The notes under the pieces are model-generated. The model was not told the DNA's origin. It worked only from the letters and a program-made list of their open reading frames with translations, and did no database searches. A DNA stretch of 36,310 nt from Pseudomonadota bacterium (GTDB taxonomy: Bacteria; Pseudomonadota; Gammaproteobacteria; Pseudomonadales; Moraxellaceae): NCBI GenBank assembly GCA_021804355.1, contig JAJZHP010000012.1, positions 1-36,310 of the forward strand, given 5' to 3'. Every line of letters starts with the position of its first letter. Position 1 is the first letter of the stretch. The translations under genes were made by a program, and so were the position numbers. Shown here in pieces: positions 16,968 through 28,100 of this stretch.

Positions 16968-17299
16968 CTTATCTCCCTTCCAGGCACAGTCACGGGACGC
17001 AGCTCCACCACATCGTAAGCCGGTTCCTCGTAGGGATGATGAGCATGCAAGGCTTCCAGCACCTGCACCAAGCATTCCTCTTGAACCAGTATTTCAACAC
17101 GCCACTCAGGTACCTTCTCAACTTGTCCCTGGCTGCCCAGAAAAGGGTGCGACCCCGGCAAGGGCCTGAACTGCCCTGTGCCCAGCACCTGCCAAGAACA
17201 ATCCGAGTACAAACCCAGACGGCCAGCCCCTGCATCAAATATGGCCTGCTTAACAGGCTCCAGAGCCGTCTCCGGGATATAAACCGTCAATTTTAACAT
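16964..17299 (-). CDS. Small NIF3-like (YqfO-type) protein
   Basis: A 111-residue protein resembling the small stand-alone NIF3/CutA-like proteins of pseudomonads. Characteristic pieces are KQAIFDAGAGRLGLYSDC, GTGQFRPLPGSHPFLG, and HAHHPYEEPAYDVVEL; the last two are the most conserved parts of the family. The fold is predicted to be ferredoxin-like with a metal site, but the cellular function is not established. The start is the ATG at 17299, which overlaps the purL stop by one base (TGATG); a GTG one codon earlier is possible. Its stop overlaps the AraC-type gene start. Together these show three translationally coupled genes. Confidence 0.85.
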   Translation of the reverse strand: MLKLTVYIPETALEPVKQAIFDAGAGRLGLYSDCSWQVLGTGQFRPLPGSHPFLGSQGQVEKVPEWRVEILVQEECLVQVLEALHAHHPYEEPAYDVVELRPVTVPGREIR

Positions 17300-20200
17300 C
17301 ACCCGACAAAGACTCTTGCATTACGGAATATGCGCAACCATGCGCCCGCATCATCATGAGCATCTTCGGTAGATCGCCAAGTCTGCTGCACCTGGCGAAA
17401 AACTCTTTCGGGATGAGGCATCATAATCGTCGCCCTGCCATCTTCACTACAAACGGCGGTCATGCCCTGCACAGAGCCGTTGGGATTGTAAGGATAGCGC
17501 ATGGTGGATGTTCCATGGTTATCTACATAGCGCAGACCTACCAGCCCAGCCTGCATGAGTGCTGCCAAATCCTTACCCTGCGCACGCCCCTCACCATGCG
17601 CCACCGCAACCGGCATACGAGAACCTGCCATACCCTGCAACAATATCGAAGGACTAGGTAATACTTCAACCATAACCGTTCGCGCTTCAAACTGCTCACT
17701 TAAATTGCGCTCGAAACTGGGCCACAACTGTGCCCCCGGAATCAAATCCTTGAGCTGCGACAACATTTGACAACCATTGCATACACCCAGGGTAAAAGTC
17801 TCTTGCCTCGTAAAAAACTCGGCAAAGGCATCGCTGGCTACCTGATGATGGCGAATAGTCCTTGCCCAGCCACCACCCGCACCCAAAACATCCCCGTAAG
17901 AAAAACCGCCACAGGCCACCAGGCCCAGAAAGCGCTTCAAATCCATCCGTTGCGTCAGAATATCCGTCATATGAACATCAACAGGCATAAATCCGGCGCG
18001 CTCAAAGGCAGCAGCCATTTCCATATGACCATTCACACCCTGTTCACGCAGAATGGCCACCTGCGGCCGCACCTTGGTGAGCACATAAGGCGCGGCTACA
18101 TCATCACTTACGCTGTAGCTAAGCATTTCATGCAGACCTGGATCATCGACATCTTGAAGATTCTCAAATTCTTCAAGCGCGCAGCCGGCATTATCGCGCA
18201 ACGCTTGTAATCGGTAGCTGGTTTCACTCCAGATCTGCTGGAGCACCTGTCGTTTTTGACGATAGATCTCCTGATCACCGCGACAAATAACTATATCTTC
18301 CTGGCGTGTAGGCGTAGCGATTTTATGGACATGCCCCTGCAATGAGGTTCCCTCGAAGGCTTGGTAGACTTCGCCAACCTGTGACCGGCGGACCTGCAAG
18401 ACTACGCCCGTACCTTCATGAAATAGTGCTGCCAACAGCTCTTGCCCAGGAACCTGGTTCATATCCAGTACCAGACCTGCGTGACCGGCAAACATCATTT
18501 CAAGCAGGGTCACCAACAACCCACCATCTGAACGGTCATGGTAAGCCAAGATGGCATTGCCCTGCCGCAACAGCGCCAGTGCTGCTGTCAAATCACGTAA
18601 GGGGGCAGGTGAAATATCTGGAGCTTCTTGTCCTACTTGACTATAAACTTGAGCCAGACATGAACCCCCAAGTGCCTGCTGCCCCAAGCTTAAGTCCACC
18701 AGCCATATATCCGACTCAACCTCAAGGTTTAGTTGCGGTGTCCATGTACGGCGGATGTCCTTAACCGGAGCGAAGGCCGTCACCACCAAAGAGAGCGGAG
18801 AGGTCACGGCGCGTGACTCCCCGGCTTGTTCCCAAACAGTACGCATGGATAACGAATCTTTGCCCACAGGAATACATAAATCCAGTGCCGGACAAAACTC
18901 CATGCCAACGGCATGAACGGCCTCAAAGAGATGTTGGTCCTCCTGAGCAAAGCCTGCTGCAGCCATCCAGTTAGCTGACAATCTTACCTGTCTGAGCTCA
19001 GCAATATCTGCTGCCAACACATTAGTTAAAGATTCTGCTATGGCTAAGCGGGCACTGGCTGCCGCATTGATCATAGCGACAGGGGTTCGTTCACCCATCG
19101 CCATGGCCTCGCCAACATAGCGACCATAACTACTTGCTGTAACCGCACAATCAGCGACAGGCACCTGCCAAGGGCCTACCATTTGTTCCCTCGCCACCAA
19201 GCCAGTGACAGAACGATCACCAATGGTGATCAAGAAGGACTTGCTCGCTACCGTTGGCAATCGCAAAACTCTATTGATCGCACCCTCCAGATCAATATTG
19301 TCTAGTTGCAGAGGGGACAGCTGCTCCCGCCTTGTCGTCACTTCACGCTGCATTCGTGGCGGCTTGCCCAGGAGTACAGACATAGGCATATCAACGGGGT
19401 TATCTTGCAGCAGGGTATCATCAACCGTTAAATGAGCTTCCTGGGTTGCATGCCCCAGTACCGCCCAAGGACAACGTTCACGCTCGCATAGGGCAATAAA
19501 GTCTTGCAGTCGCTCAGGTTCCACGGCTAAGACATAACGTTCCTGAGCTTCATTGCACCAGAGCTCCACGGGGGACATACCCGGCTCCGCACTTGGGATT
19601 TTCCGAAGATGCAGACGGGCTCCCAATCCATGTTCATGCACCAACTCGGGCAGGGCATTAGATAGTCCACCAGCGCCGACATCATGAATGGAAATAATGG
19701 GATTGCTCGCTCCCTCTGCCCAGCAGGCATCAATGACCTCCTGGCAGCGTCGTTCCATCTCCGGGTTATCGCGCTGGACTGAGGCGAAATCCAGATCTTC
19801 GCGGCTACTCCCGCTATTCATCGACGAGGCAGCTCCTCCCCCCAAGCCGATTAACATGGCCGGACCGCCCAATACCAATAAGGGAGCGCCTGCTGGAATG
19901 GAGCGCTTTAACACATGGCCTTCCCGAATATTGCCATAGCCGCCAGCGATCATGATGGGTTTGTGGTAACCATAGACACGGAGTTGGTCATCGACGCGAA
20001 CAGCCGTTTCCAGGGTACGAAAATATCCACAAAGATTGGGTCGACCAAACTCATTATTGAAGGCTGCTCCCCCCAAAGGCCCCTGCAACATAATATCCAG
20101 CGCTGAGGCCATTCGTCCTGGCCGGCCATAGTCCTGCTCCCAGGGCTGAACAAATTCAGGCACCCTCAGGTTGGAAACACTAAAACCTGTCAATCCCGCC

Positions 20201-21168
20201 TTGGGTCGTGAGCCCTGTCCTGTCGCGCCTTCATCGCGAATTTCCCCTCCCGCCCCTGTGGCTGCTCCAGCGAATGGGGCAATTCCCGTCGGATGGTTAT
20301 GTGTCTCTACTTTCATCAGGATATGGATGGGCTCTTCCACATAGTTATAACGCCCATCGCCATGACGTATCCACCGCGGCGCCGTATGCCCGGCTATGAC
20401 CGAGGCATTATCACTGTAGGCTGAGAGTACACCCGCACCCGATTGTTGGTGAGTATGCCGGATCATGGCAAACAGGGAACGTGGTTGCTCATGGCCATCG
20501 ATACGCCAGCTGGCATTAAAGATCTTATGTCGGCAGTGTTCAGAATTGGCCTGAGCAAACATCATGAGTTCAACATCGGTAGGATTACGCTGCAGTCGCA
20601 GGAAATTATCGACCAGATAATCGATTTCATCCGCACTCAGCGCAAAGCCTCGCTCTCGATTAGCCTGTTCCAGTGCGCTACGACCCGCTCCTAAAATATC
20701 GATGCGAGCCAGCGGCTGTGGCTGCTGATGCTGGAATAAACGACGAGCTTCTTGCTCATCGTAAAACACAGCCTGCGTCATACGATCATGCAACTCGGCC
20801 GCAAGCCGTCTTTTAGCCTCGTCATCCAATACCTCCCGGCTTTGAACCCAGTAAGCTATCCCCCGCTCAATCACCAAGGTTTCAGGTTGACCCGCATGAT
20901 GCAAAATATCTGCTGCCTTGGATGCCCATGGTGACAAGGTTCCTGGGCGAGGAATGACCAAAAAAAGTTGCCCTTCCTCTTGTTCTACAAATGCAGACCC
21001 GTAGGTCAATAGATCTTCAAGATCCTCACTAAGTTTATCGATACCCTGCAAAAGATGGAGAAATCTCGCTGTTACTGAAACCACCTGTGGCTGCAGCTTC
21101 TGCAGACGGGACAAGAGTCGAGTACGACGAAATTGGGTCAAGGCCTCGGCGCCACGGTGTATCAGCAT
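17299..21168 (-). CDS. purL: Phosphoribosylformylglycinamidine synthase PurL (large, single-chain form)
   Basis: A 1289-residue enzyme for the fourth step of purine synthesis: FGAR, glutamine and ATP to FGAM. The length is that of the gammaproteobacterial one-chain form with an N-terminal PurS-like part, a linker, two AIRS-type synthetase halves ([20 protein letters not shown], then the later [20 protein letters not shown]) and a C-terminal class I glutaminase. The glutaminase nucleophile is the first Cys of [10 protein letters not shown], and PHPERVFR carries its His and Glu. The start follows a weak GAGAAA site. I saw no PurR-type operator in the 78-base gap upstream. It heads an overlapping string purL, NIF3-like, AraC-type. 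Confidence 0.97.
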   Translation of the reverse strand: MLIHRGAEALTQFRRTRLLSRLQKLQPQVVSVTARFLHLLQGIDKLSEDLEDLLTYGSAFVEQEEGQLFLVIPRPGTLSPWASKAADILHHAGQPETLVIERGIAYWVQSREVLDDEAKRRLAAELHDRMTQAVFYDEQEARRLFQHQQPQPLARIDILGAGRSALEQANRERGFALSADEIDYLVDNFLRLQRNPTDVELMMFAQANSEHCRHKIFNASWRIDGHEQPRSLFAMIRHTHQQSGAGVLSAYSDNASVIAGHTAPRWIRHGDGRYNYVEEPIHILMKVETHNHPTGIAPFAGAATGAGGEIRDEGATGQGSRPKAGLTGFSVSNLRVPEFVQPWEQDYGRPGRMASALDIMLQGPLGGAAFNNEFGRPNLCGYFRTLETAVRVDDQLRVYGYHKPIMIAGGYGNIREGHVLKRSIPAGAPLLVLGGPAMLIGLGGGAASSMNSGSSREDLDFASVQRDNPEMERRCQEVIDACWAEGASNPIISIHDVGAGGLSNALPELVHEHGLGARLHLRKIPSAEPGMSPVELWCNEAQERYVLAVEPERLQDFIALCERERCPWAVLGHATQEAHLTVDDTLLQDNPVDMPMSVLLGKPPRMQREVTTRREQLSPLQLDNIDLEGAINRVLRLPTVASKSFLITIGDRSVTGLVAREQMVGPWQVPVADCAVTASSYGRYVGEAMAMGERTPVAMINAAASARLAIAESLTNVLAADIAELRQVRLSANWMAAAGFAQEDQHLFEAVHAVGMEFCPALDLCIPVGKDSLSMRTVWEQAGESRAVTSPLSLVVTAFAPVKDIRRTWTPQLNLEVESDIWLVDLSLGQQALGGSCLAQVYSQVGQEAPDISPAPLRDLTAALALLRQGNAILAYHDRSDGGLLVTLLEMMFAGHAGLVLDMNQVPGQELLAALFHEGTGVVLQVRRSQVGEVYQAFEGTSLQGHVHKIATPTRQEDIVICRGDQEIYRQKRQVLQQIWSETSYRLQALRDNAGCALEEFENLQDVDDPGLHEMLSYSVSDDVAAPYVLTKVRPQVAILREQGVNGHMEMAAAFERAGFMPVDVHMTDILTQRMDLKRFLGLVACGGFSYGDVLGAGGGWARTIRHHQVASDAFAEFFTRQETFTLGVCNGCQMLSQLKDLIPGAQLWPSFERNLSEQFEARTVMVEVLPSPSILLQGMAGSRMPVAVAHGEGRAQGKDLAALMQAGLVGLRYVDNHGTSTMRYPYNPNGSVQGMTAVCSEDGRATIMMPHPERVFRQVQQTWRSTEDAHDDAGAWLRIFRNARVFVG

Positions 21169-21246
21169 GTCAATTTCTCTAAGGAGTAGACGTTACAATT
21201 GATATGATAAAGCAAGAAGCCTTCAATGGGTTATTAGCCCCAGCAG

Positions 21247-21852
21247 CTATTGATCATCGGTTCTGTCCGGCAACGTGGCTATCGCGGATCGAATCTGATT
21301 CTCCAGCGTGTCCACCTGCGCGACTGAGGTGGATTTACCCATAATCCATGCAGGCACGGTTAACCAGCCAAAGTAGTGGTGGATCGTATCGGTATTTTCA
21401 ACATGCGTCAGCGTTTGGTGGGACTGGGCATCTATACGTTCAAGAACGACGGTGTAATGCTGTGAGGCATAAAAGGGAATAAGATCATAAGAAAACGCGC
21501 AAAGTATGCCGGTTACTATAGGCCAGGTTCGGGGTGTATTTGAATAAAGGGATAAACGATATTGCTCATTGGCCTTAGCCCTATCAGCTTCTGAAAAACT
21601 TACCAATCCAAAGCGGCCGCTATCGTGAAACGCCTGCAAGGCCAGGCCCATCATGGCGCCATAAGCCAAATCATCTGCAGTAGCCTTGCCCGGAACACCA
21701 TGAAATACATGCAAATCAACGTAGGCAAGATCTGATTGACCACGCTGGGCCACGGCCGGTTGGTTGGCTACCTCATGCTGAGGAAAGGCAACACATCCCG
21801 CCAAGCAAACCGTGGCAAGTACTAACCAGCATTTTTTTAATCCCAACTTCAT
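21247..21852 (-). CDS. Unknown lipoprotein
   Basis: A 201-residue protein that I do not recognise. I take the ATG at 21852 (MKLGLKKCW), which has GGAG ten bases upstream and places the lipobox ATVCLAGC with Cys20 at the normal distance; a start ten codons earlier lacks a site. The mature part begins with a Gln/Ala-rich stretch and then YVDLHVFHGVPG. Near the middle a hydrophobic run TGILCAFSYDLIPFYAS may be a buried helix or a second membrane contact. It lies between the methyl-accepting protein (48-base gap) and purL (78 bases) on the same strand. Retention in the inner or outer membrane cannot be decided; residue +2 is Val, which favours the outer membrane by the usual rule. Confidence 0.72.
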   Translation of the reverse strand: MKLGLKKCWLVLATVCLAGCVAFPQHEVANQPAVAQRGQSDLAYVDLHVFHGVPGKATADDLAYGAMMGLALQAFHDSGRFGLVSFSEADRAKANEQYRLSLYSNTPRTWPIVTGILCAFSYDLIPFYASQHYTVVLERIDAQSHQTLTHVENTDTIHHYFGWLTVPAWIMGKSTSVAQVDTLENQIRSAIATLPDRTDDQ

Positions 21853-21900
21853 GGCCTGATCTCCGTTTTTTTCATAGGCCATAATTTTACTTCATATTAC

Positions 21901-23028
21901 TTAAGAACCTGCAGCCTGATTTAATTCACGAACGGCAACGCCTAATTCATCTGCCATCTTGATGCGTTGCTGTGTACGCTGGCCTGCTTCATCCGCAAGC
22001 TGCACGATACGCCCTAAACGATTATTGACCGTATCCGCTGCTGAGGTCTGACGCTTGATGGCATCAGCAATTTCTTCATTCATGCGACAGATAGAATCAA
22101 CGGCATGCGTGATAGTCCCCAGCGATGATCCCGCGCGATTGGCTTGTCCTACACTGAGTTCCGCCTGGCGACGCCCCTCATCCATCACTTTCACCGCGTT
22201 GCTGGAGCCGGACTGCAGGCGGGCAATCATTTCATGAATTTCTTGTGTTGCTTGTTGGGTGCGCTGCGCCAAGGTCCGAACTTCATCAGCAACGACAGCA
22301 AACCCACGGCCTTGTTCACCGGCTCGCGCAGCCTCAATGGCTGCGTTCAAGGCCAGCAAATTAGTCTGGTCAGCAATGCCACGAATAACTTCCAGGATGG
22401 CACCGATCGACTCGGTATCAGCTTCCAGCGTTTGCATGGCGCTAGCCGCACGCTCCACCTCTGAGGCTAAGGAGTGAATGGCATCTGTCACACTATTAAC
22501 TACTTGCTGGCCTTCCAGAGCTTCACGATTAGCTTCTCGCGCAGCTTCAGCAGCGCTGCTGGCATTACCCGTGACCAAGTGCATGGTTTCAGCCATCTCG
22601 CTAATCGTTGTAGCCACCGCATCAGCCTCACGGCGCTGATTTTCAGCACCACGAGAGGATTCATGCGTACCGCTGACCAATTCTCCCGCCAATACTTTAA
22701 CCCTGTCGGCTGCGCCCAGAACCTCTCCCAGCTTTTCCTTGCCCTGATCCACGGCGGTCTTTGCAGAGCTCACCAGGTTTTGTAACTCAGGCAACATGCC
22801 ATAGGCATTGATGTCCGCAATCTGGCCCCTGGTCAATTTATCAGCCACCCTGGCTAACGGCTCATGGAACCACATGCCCATGAGACCCGCATTAATTGCC
22901 AACGTAATAATACCCACAGCAAGCGCTATCACAACGGGTAAAACCGCCTGTGTACTCACTCCCACAACCACGGCTTCGGCAATGATTCCCACTATCAACA
23001 CGCTACTAACACGTATACGCAAGGACAT
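21901..23028 (-). CDS. Short methyl-accepting chemotaxis-type protein without a periplasmic sensor
   Basis: A 375-residue protein. Two hydrophobic segments (about residues 8-25 and 30-52) are separated by only a few residues, so there is no periplasmic ligand domain. A short linker and a long coiled-coil signalling domain follow. The hairpin tip is clear: [20 protein letters not shown], then [20 protein letters not shown], the CheA/CheW contact region. No CheR-docking pentapeptide ends the chain. It may sense membrane state or act through a partner, as energy- or pilus-linked receptors do; this is inference. The ATG at 23028 (MSLRIRV) has GGGG nine bases upstream; the ATG two codons earlier and a TTG further out are alternatives. 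No che genes are nearby. Confidence 0.88.
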   Translation of the reverse strand: MSLRIRVSSVLIVGIIAEAVVVGVSTQAVLPVVIALAVGIITLAINAGLMGMWFHEPLARVADKLTRGQIADINAYGMLPELQNLVSSAKTAVDQGKEKLGEVLGAADRVKVLAGELVSGTHESSRGAENQRREADAVATTISEMAETMHLVTGNASSAAEAAREANREALEGQQVVNSVTDAIHSLASEVERAASAMQTLEADTESIGAILEVIRGIADQTNLLALNAAIEAARAGEQGRGFAVVADEVRTLAQRTQQATQEIHEMIARLQSGSSNAVKVMDEGRRQAELSVGQANRAGSSLGTITHAVDSICRMNEEIADAIKRQTSAADTVNNRLGRIVQLADEAGQRTQQRIKMADELGVAVRELNQAAGS

Positions 23029-23096
23029 GTCCATCAACCCCAATCAATAGCCACCTGCAGGCCCGTGCCATCAGGCTAGACGAGGTTCAGGGAAAA

Positions 23097-23117
23097 TGCC
23101 AATTGGCACGATCGTGC
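23097..23117. promoter_or_regulatory. Two overlapping perfect palindromes
   Basis: TGCCAATTGGCA (23097-23108) and GCACGATCGTGC (23106-23117) are each perfect 12-base palindromes and share three bases. They lie about 70 bases upstream of the chemoreceptor start. Paired palindromes in a divergent gap suggest binding sites for one or two dimeric regulators. No regulator is identified. Confidence 0.4.
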
Positions 23118-23172
23118 ATGCCCTTGGTCGGAATGGCTGGACTTTTTAGCCCTGGACGGGGTACAGTCCACC

Positions 23173-23200
23173 CTGTCAGCGCATAGGCCTGTGCTGACAG
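23173..23200. other. Hairpin-forming repeat upstream of mltF
   Basis: Arms CTGTCAGCGCA (23173-23183) and TGTGCTGACAG (23190-23200) pair over 11 positions (ten Watson-Crick, one G-T) with a six-base loop. No T-run follows on either strand, so a terminator is unlikely. It may be part of a leader, a small RNA, or an operator. Confidence 0.45.
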
Positions 23201-23326
23201 CGGCACCTGCTCCGTAACGACCCCGCTGGTCCAACGGTAAAACGGCCCTGTAAGTTTCGTGAAATTAAAGTAATTACGAAGTGCTTGCAGGGTTGATAAA
23301 CGGTAAACCTAGAGAGGAAGCGAAGG

Positions 23327-24736
23327 ATGTCTCGATCCGAATCCTTGTGCCTGACGCGACCACGTTCGCATGCCTGTTTCAGGCTGGTGGTTTCTGTCTT
23401 TGTTCTGCTGGCCCTAGTGGCTATACGTCCTTCATTAACGGACCTTCAGCAGATACGTCAGCGTGGCACCCTGAATATTGTGGCTCTGGCTGTAGATGGC
23501 CCTGAGTCTGCTAAAACATTGCCACAGACTTTTGGCGGTGAAATTACTCGGCTCTGGGCTAATGAGCTCGGGGTCAGTGCTCATGTGATCTGGGCCAGTG
23601 ATGTCAATCAGGCCGTGCGCATGCTCAAGCGTCACGAGGCTGATCTGGCGATGACAGGTTTAACGGTGGGCGATCCAGCCCTCCGCTCCCTGCGTGTCAG
23701 TCAGTCCTATATGGATGTCAATCTGCAACTGGTTGGGCACTCCACGCCTCTGGCTTCCCTGGCACCCTTGGCGCATACACGCATTGCCGTTTTTGCGCAC
23801 ACCAGCGAGGCTGAGTTGGGGCGACAATTGGTGGAAATGATGCCTTCTATCTCCCTGATGGTAAAACCCTCAGGAGGCAGCTTTGATGATCTGCTAGCCA
23901 GCATTGATCATGGTGATGCTGATTTTGCCTTGGTAGACTCTGCTACGTTTGCCGCGCATCGAGCCTTACACCCTCATTTGCAAATTGCCATGAACCTCAG
24001 CCATGGCGCTCACCTTGCCTGGGCTTTTGCTCCGGGTAGTGATACCAGCATTTATGCTCATGCTCAGAACTTTCTCAGCAAGCGACGCGCTGATGGCACC
24101 CTGCAACGGTTGGCTGATTTCTACCGCCCTGACACACACTTTGATGAACAGGGTGCCGTTGACTTTGAACATGATATCGCTCACCGACTGCCCAGTTATG
24201 CTCCCATTTTTCAACATTATGCCAGTGCCGATCACCTTGATTGGCATATTTTAGCGGCCATCGCCTATCAAGAATCCCACTGGGAACCTGCAGCTATTTC
24301 ACCCACCGGGGTTCAGGGCATGATGATGCTGACAGCCTCGACAGCCCAGGATCTCGGTGTTGATAACCGTCAGAATGTTCACCAAAGCGTTCGTGCTGGT
24401 TGCGATTATTTTAAAATCATTATGGATAGCCTACCCCCGGAAGTAGCTGAACCTGACCGCACCTGGATGGCTCTGGCGGCCTATAATATGGGTCCAGGTC
24501 ATCTTGATGATGCTCGTTGGCTCACCCAGAAAATGGGCAAAAATCCTGACCTGTGGGCCGATGTCCGGGACGCTCTGCCCCTGCTGGCCGATCCTCACTG
24601 GTACCGTAAACTACCGCATGGCTATACGCGCAACAGCCGACAGGTTCTTGCTTATGTCAGCCAAGTTAGACGCTATTACGATGCACTGCTGTTAAGCCAT
24701 GCTGATTCGATGACTACCCGTATGGCTATGCGTTAA
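23327..24736 (+). CDS. mltF: Membrane-bound lytic murein transglycosylase F
   Basis: A 469-residue protein with a basic N-terminus and one hydrophobic segment (about 19-36, LVVSVFVLLALVAI), used as signal or anchor; there is no lipobox. A solute-binding-type regulatory domain spans about 45-270 (RGTLNIVALAVDGPE, DLAMTGLTVGD). The lysozyme-like catalytic domain follows: AIAYQESHWEPAAISPTGVQ contains catalytic Glu316, then GMMMLT and MALAAYNMGPGHLDDAR. It cleaves glycan strands of peptidoglycan to anhydromuropeptides. AGAGGAAG gives a good ribosome site. Its TAA shares TTAA with the tadA stop on the other strand. Nearness to purL and tadA is the usual context in pseudomonads. Confidence 0.94.
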   Translation: MSRSESLCLTRPRSHACFRLVVSVFVLLALVAIRPSLTDLQQIRQRGTLNIVALAVDGPESAKTLPQTFGGEITRLWANELGVSAHVIWASDVNQAVRMLKRHEADLAMTGLTVGDPALRSLRVSQSYMDVNLQLVGHSTPLASLAPLAHTRIAVFAHTSEAELGRQLVEMMPSISLMVKPSGGSFDDLLASIDHGDADFALVDSATFAAHRALHPHLQIAMNLSHGAHLAWAFAPGSDTSIYAHAQNFLSKRRADGTLQRLADFYRPDTHFDEQGAVDFEHDIAHRLPSYAPIFQHYASADHLDWHILAAIAYQESHWEPAAISPTGVQGMMMLTASTAQDLGVDNRQNVHQSVRAGCDYFKIIMDSLPPEVAEPDRTWMALAAYNMGPGHLDDARWLTQKMGKNPDLWADVRDALPLLADPHWYRKLPHGYTRNSRQVLAYVSQVRRYYDALLLSHADSMTTRMAMR

Positions 24737-25194
24737 CGACGCCGTTCTCGAAAAAAATCTGAGAGCATCTGGCGGCTGGCTTCAGCCATGAGGCCGCCTT
24801 CGTAAGTGAATTTATGATTGTAGTAACCCTCAGACAGCAATTGGCGTGCGCTGATCAGTGCACCCGCGCGCGGCTCACTGGCCGCAAAAACCAGACGACT
24901 AATTCGCGCATGAATCAGTGCTCCAACACACATGGTACAGGGTTCTAGCGTGACGTATAGCGTAGCTCCTGGTATTCGATAGTTACCTGCCTGCTGGCAG
25001 GCCTTGCGCAGCGCCAGCACTTCAGCATGGGCTGTCGCATCACATAGACGGATGGGCTGGTTGTAAGCTTCTCCCAGACAAGCATCATGGATGACGACCA
25101 CAGCACCGACAGGAACCTCGCCTTCATCACGCCCCATGGCGGCCAGGACCAGCGCCCTCTCCATCCAGCGATGATCCTCTGCTGAAAAACTCAT
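24733..25194 (-). CDS. tadA: tRNA adenosine(34) deaminase TadA
   Basis: A 153-residue cytidine-deaminase-fold enzyme that makes inosine at the wobble position of tRNA-Arg(ACG). The zinc site is complete: His56 and proton-shuttle Glu58 in ATAHAEVLALR, Cys86 and Cys89 in LEPCTMCVGALIHARI. ARISRLVFAASEPRAGA is typical of TadA. Length is normal. No Shine-Dalgarno precedes the ATG, which overlaps the yhdP stop (ATGA), so translation appears to depend on ribosomes finishing yhdP. The stop overlaps that of mltF tail to tail. Confidence 0.95.
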   Translation of the reverse strand: MSFSAEDHRWMERALVLAAMGRDEGEVPVGAVVVIHDACLGEAYNQPIRLCDATAHAEVLALRKACQQAGNYRIPGATLYVTLEPCTMCVGALIHARISRLVFAASEPRAGALISARQLLSEGYYNHKFTYEGGLMAEASRQMLSDFFRERRR

Positions 25195-28100
25195 GGTTGT
25201 TGTGGCTGCATGGCAGGAACTTGTGGAATATGCCGGAAGGGTAGACGCAAACCCCCTCCCCCTATCAGTTTAACCTCAGGATCATCCCAACTGCCTGACA
25301 AGTGATAATTGACCGTCGTTAACTTGGCGAGGGGATGACTCAGCACCGCCTGAGCCGCCAAGGCGGCACCACCCACCACAGGCCCAGCGACAAAAGCCAG
25401 TGCCAGAGGAAACACACGCGTCACGGGCACAGTGACCCCCATATCCACATCCAGATTATGCGTATTCAGGCCCAAGGTACCTTGTCCCTCCGCGGTCAGG
25501 GCAGGCCCCAAAAGCTCAAAATTTTGCAGATGAAGTCTGTCAGACTGCAGGCTACCCTTTAAGACAAAACTATCAAAAGCGACTCCTTTTTCCGTTAAAT
25601 CGCTAAAATCCAGTTTTAATCTTCTCCCTATATCAGCAAAATTAAATAAACCTATCACGCGAGATACCGAAGCCGTTCGGCTAACAGCGAGTATGCGCCC
25701 TTTGCTTAACTTGAGCTGACCTTGCCCCACCGCCTGAGCCAGATCAAATTGCCAGGGATCTCCAGGCCATAGTATATGCAGATCAGCATGAGCCATTTCT
25801 GCATCCAGGGTCGGAACGCTGTCAAATAAAGCAAATACCTGCGACAGATCATCGCTATCCATCGTGGCATCCCATCGCGTCAACTGCCCCGGTTGCCAGA
25901 CTAACTCTCCCTTCATCGTTAAACCTGGAATGCTCCAGCGTAAGTCCTTAATAAAAGTAGATTGACCCTCGGCATACAAGCGTCCATGCACTTTAGAATC
26001 AGGATAACCGTCAAGATGCAATGCATCGACATCCAGCAACGTGGGCTGCCAATGTGCCGTTTGGCTGATCGGCCGAGCATGGTCACTCGCTTCAAGGGGC
26101 CAAAACAGGTGCGCCACATGGATCTGATTCGGGTCCAGATCGCTGGGGTGATCCGGTATCAGGGCGTTACCTGATAATTGGTCAGAATATAAGCTAACCT
26201 GCCAATGATCCCCAGGGTGCTCTGTCCGCAGACGGACATGATGCAAACGGTGCCCCATCACATCCATGGATCGAATATCTACCTGTGCTAGCCGCAAGGC
26301 TGGTAAGCTCGATGTTGCATGGGTAGCGCCGGCCACAAGCGCTTGCCAACGATCCGCATCAAGTGACTCCAAATACCCTTGAACCTCTATACCCGGCAGG
26401 GTTGGCCACCCTTGATTAACACTACCCAGACGAATAGCAGCACGCTGCAGTTGTCCTTGCTTAAAAACCATGGCAGCACCCAGACGAGACCCCACACGCA
26501 GATGCGCTAAGGTATCCGTCACACCCTGGCTTGCCACCAAACTTATGGCCAGATCCTGGTCAGGCAGTTTATCCAGTGGCGCAGGCAGGCGTGATTGCAT
26601 CCCATGCAGACTGGAGTTCAACTCCAACGTATCTGATTGATGAGATGCAGGATGAATAGCCAGCTTGAGCCCAAAAGGAATGTCACCACTGATCTCGTCC
26701 CACCAGAACCCAGGCCAACGTGTCGCCAAAGCATTCAGGCTGGCCTTTCCTTGAGCTTGAACCTGTAACGTCTGCAGTTGGCCTTGATCCATATGACTAA
26801 CCAGGGATACATCCACCGGATATTGCAGAAATTGAGCCTGCAAATTTCCCGACAACCCCGCTGAATCATCAAAATGCATCTGTCCGTGCACATGCGAGAA
26901 GGCCAGGGCCGGGTCATGGACATTCATGTCATTACCAGGCAACTCTGCTGTTACACTGACTTGGACAGGTCGGTCATCCAGGGGAATCTTAAGGTCCAGC
27001 TGTCCATGGACGGGGCCCGTAACTGTCCAGCCGGTTACGGCCTTGCCCAGGGTATCCCTCAAGGGGGATTCACGAAATAGCCGGAGAGTATCCATAGCCG
27101 GGCCTTGAACCAAGCCCCCCAGAACCAAAGACATTAACGCCGGGCGCGTATCCAGATCTGCATGCACCCCGGTCAGGGTCGTTCCCCACAATTGAGCCTG
27201 AGCCTGATCCAGATGTAACTGCCCCTGGCTCAGACTGAGTTGGGCATTGACTTCCTTCAGCGCAGGCCAGCCGGGCTGATAGTCCAGAAGCAGATGCTGC
27301 ACATTAAAGTTCATTTGCAAGGCATCCATCGCATCTCCAATCTGGCCTTCATATAAAGCAAGGCCATGAACGACTTGGCCTGATTTAAGTGCTGTATGCA
27401 GCCATGCCACCGTCGAATTACCTACCACTCGCCTGGGTGTATATCGCCAAGTGGCTGCGGCTTGTCCTTGCTCCATACTCGCCACCAGAGACAAATGCGG
27501 GATGGCCTCCATACGCAAGTTCAGTGCGGCCTGGATACGAGCATCCTCATTGCTGGCTTGTACTTGCGCCGTCATGGAAAGAATGCCATCTATATCCTGT
27601 TGCCAGCTCCCTTGTGCACCTAGGCTCTGCAGGGCCACAGGCTCATCCAGATAGGAGGGCACCCTTAGTTCTGTATGATCGTGATGCAGATAAATCCTGC
27701 CCGTTTCGTTAGTGCCCTGTATCTCCATATCCAGATGGCTGAACCCAGGCAGCTGCTGCCAGGGCTGCCAACCGGCATCATCGACCACTGCCTCAACATA
27801 TTGGATTTTGATGCCCGAGTTAGTTTGCTTAAAAACAAATAAACCATGTTTCAGTTGCCCTTGGGGATGCAAGGCAAGCAAAGCTACACGTAAATGGTTG
27901 GATGAATCCAGGACTGATTGCGCTACTAATTCTGGCATGGATAGCTCCCACGCCCCCGTCGCCAGACGCCACTGCCTGTCCTTACGCAGCAAGGCCATGG
28001 CCCCAGTCCTAAGGGGATGCTGATTCAAAGTGGCCTGGATATTTTGAAGAGCCCATAGCTCATGACTTGCTGTCCCTTGCCAGCTCATCAAGGCTTGCGG

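Larger units (their letters stand above)
23029..23326. other. Structured 298-base gap between the chemoreceptor and mltF
   Basis: This is the longest gene-free stretch and the divergent promoter region for both neighbours. It contains two overlapping palindromes (23097-23117) and a stable hairpin (23173-23200), described separately. A second loose repeat, TGGACT ... AGTCCA, flanks 23138-23170. I saw no convincing open reading frame, riboswitch or tRNA in it. The 3' end carries the mltF ribosome site (AGAGGAAG). Confidence 0.6.

Noticed and set aside
15951-17075. Longer version of the AraC-type regulator starting at 17075
   Set aside because: The extra 36 codons lie within the NIF3-like gene in another frame, read as a Gly/Ser/Cys-rich sequence, and the inner ATG has a good ribosome site and an ATGA overlap.
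21169-21246. Possible PurR operator or purine riboswitch before purL
   Set aside because: No ACGCAAACGTTTGCGT-like site and no conserved riboswitch core are present in the short gap.
23104-23117. Possible sigma-54 promoter TGGCAC-N5-TGC
   Set aside because: The GG and GC elements are separated by nine bases instead of the required ten, and the sequence is better explained as part of two palindromes.
22981-23160. Sigma-28 flagellar promoter for the chemoreceptor
   Set aside because: The best match (CTAAAAAGTCC with a downstream GACCAAGG) agrees with the -10 consensus at too few positions.
23227-23255. A tRNA-like stretch resembling a D-arm (GGTCCAACGGTAAAACGG)
   Set aside because: No acceptor stem, anticodon arm or T-loop (GGTTCRA) can be drawn around it, so the resemblance is by chance.
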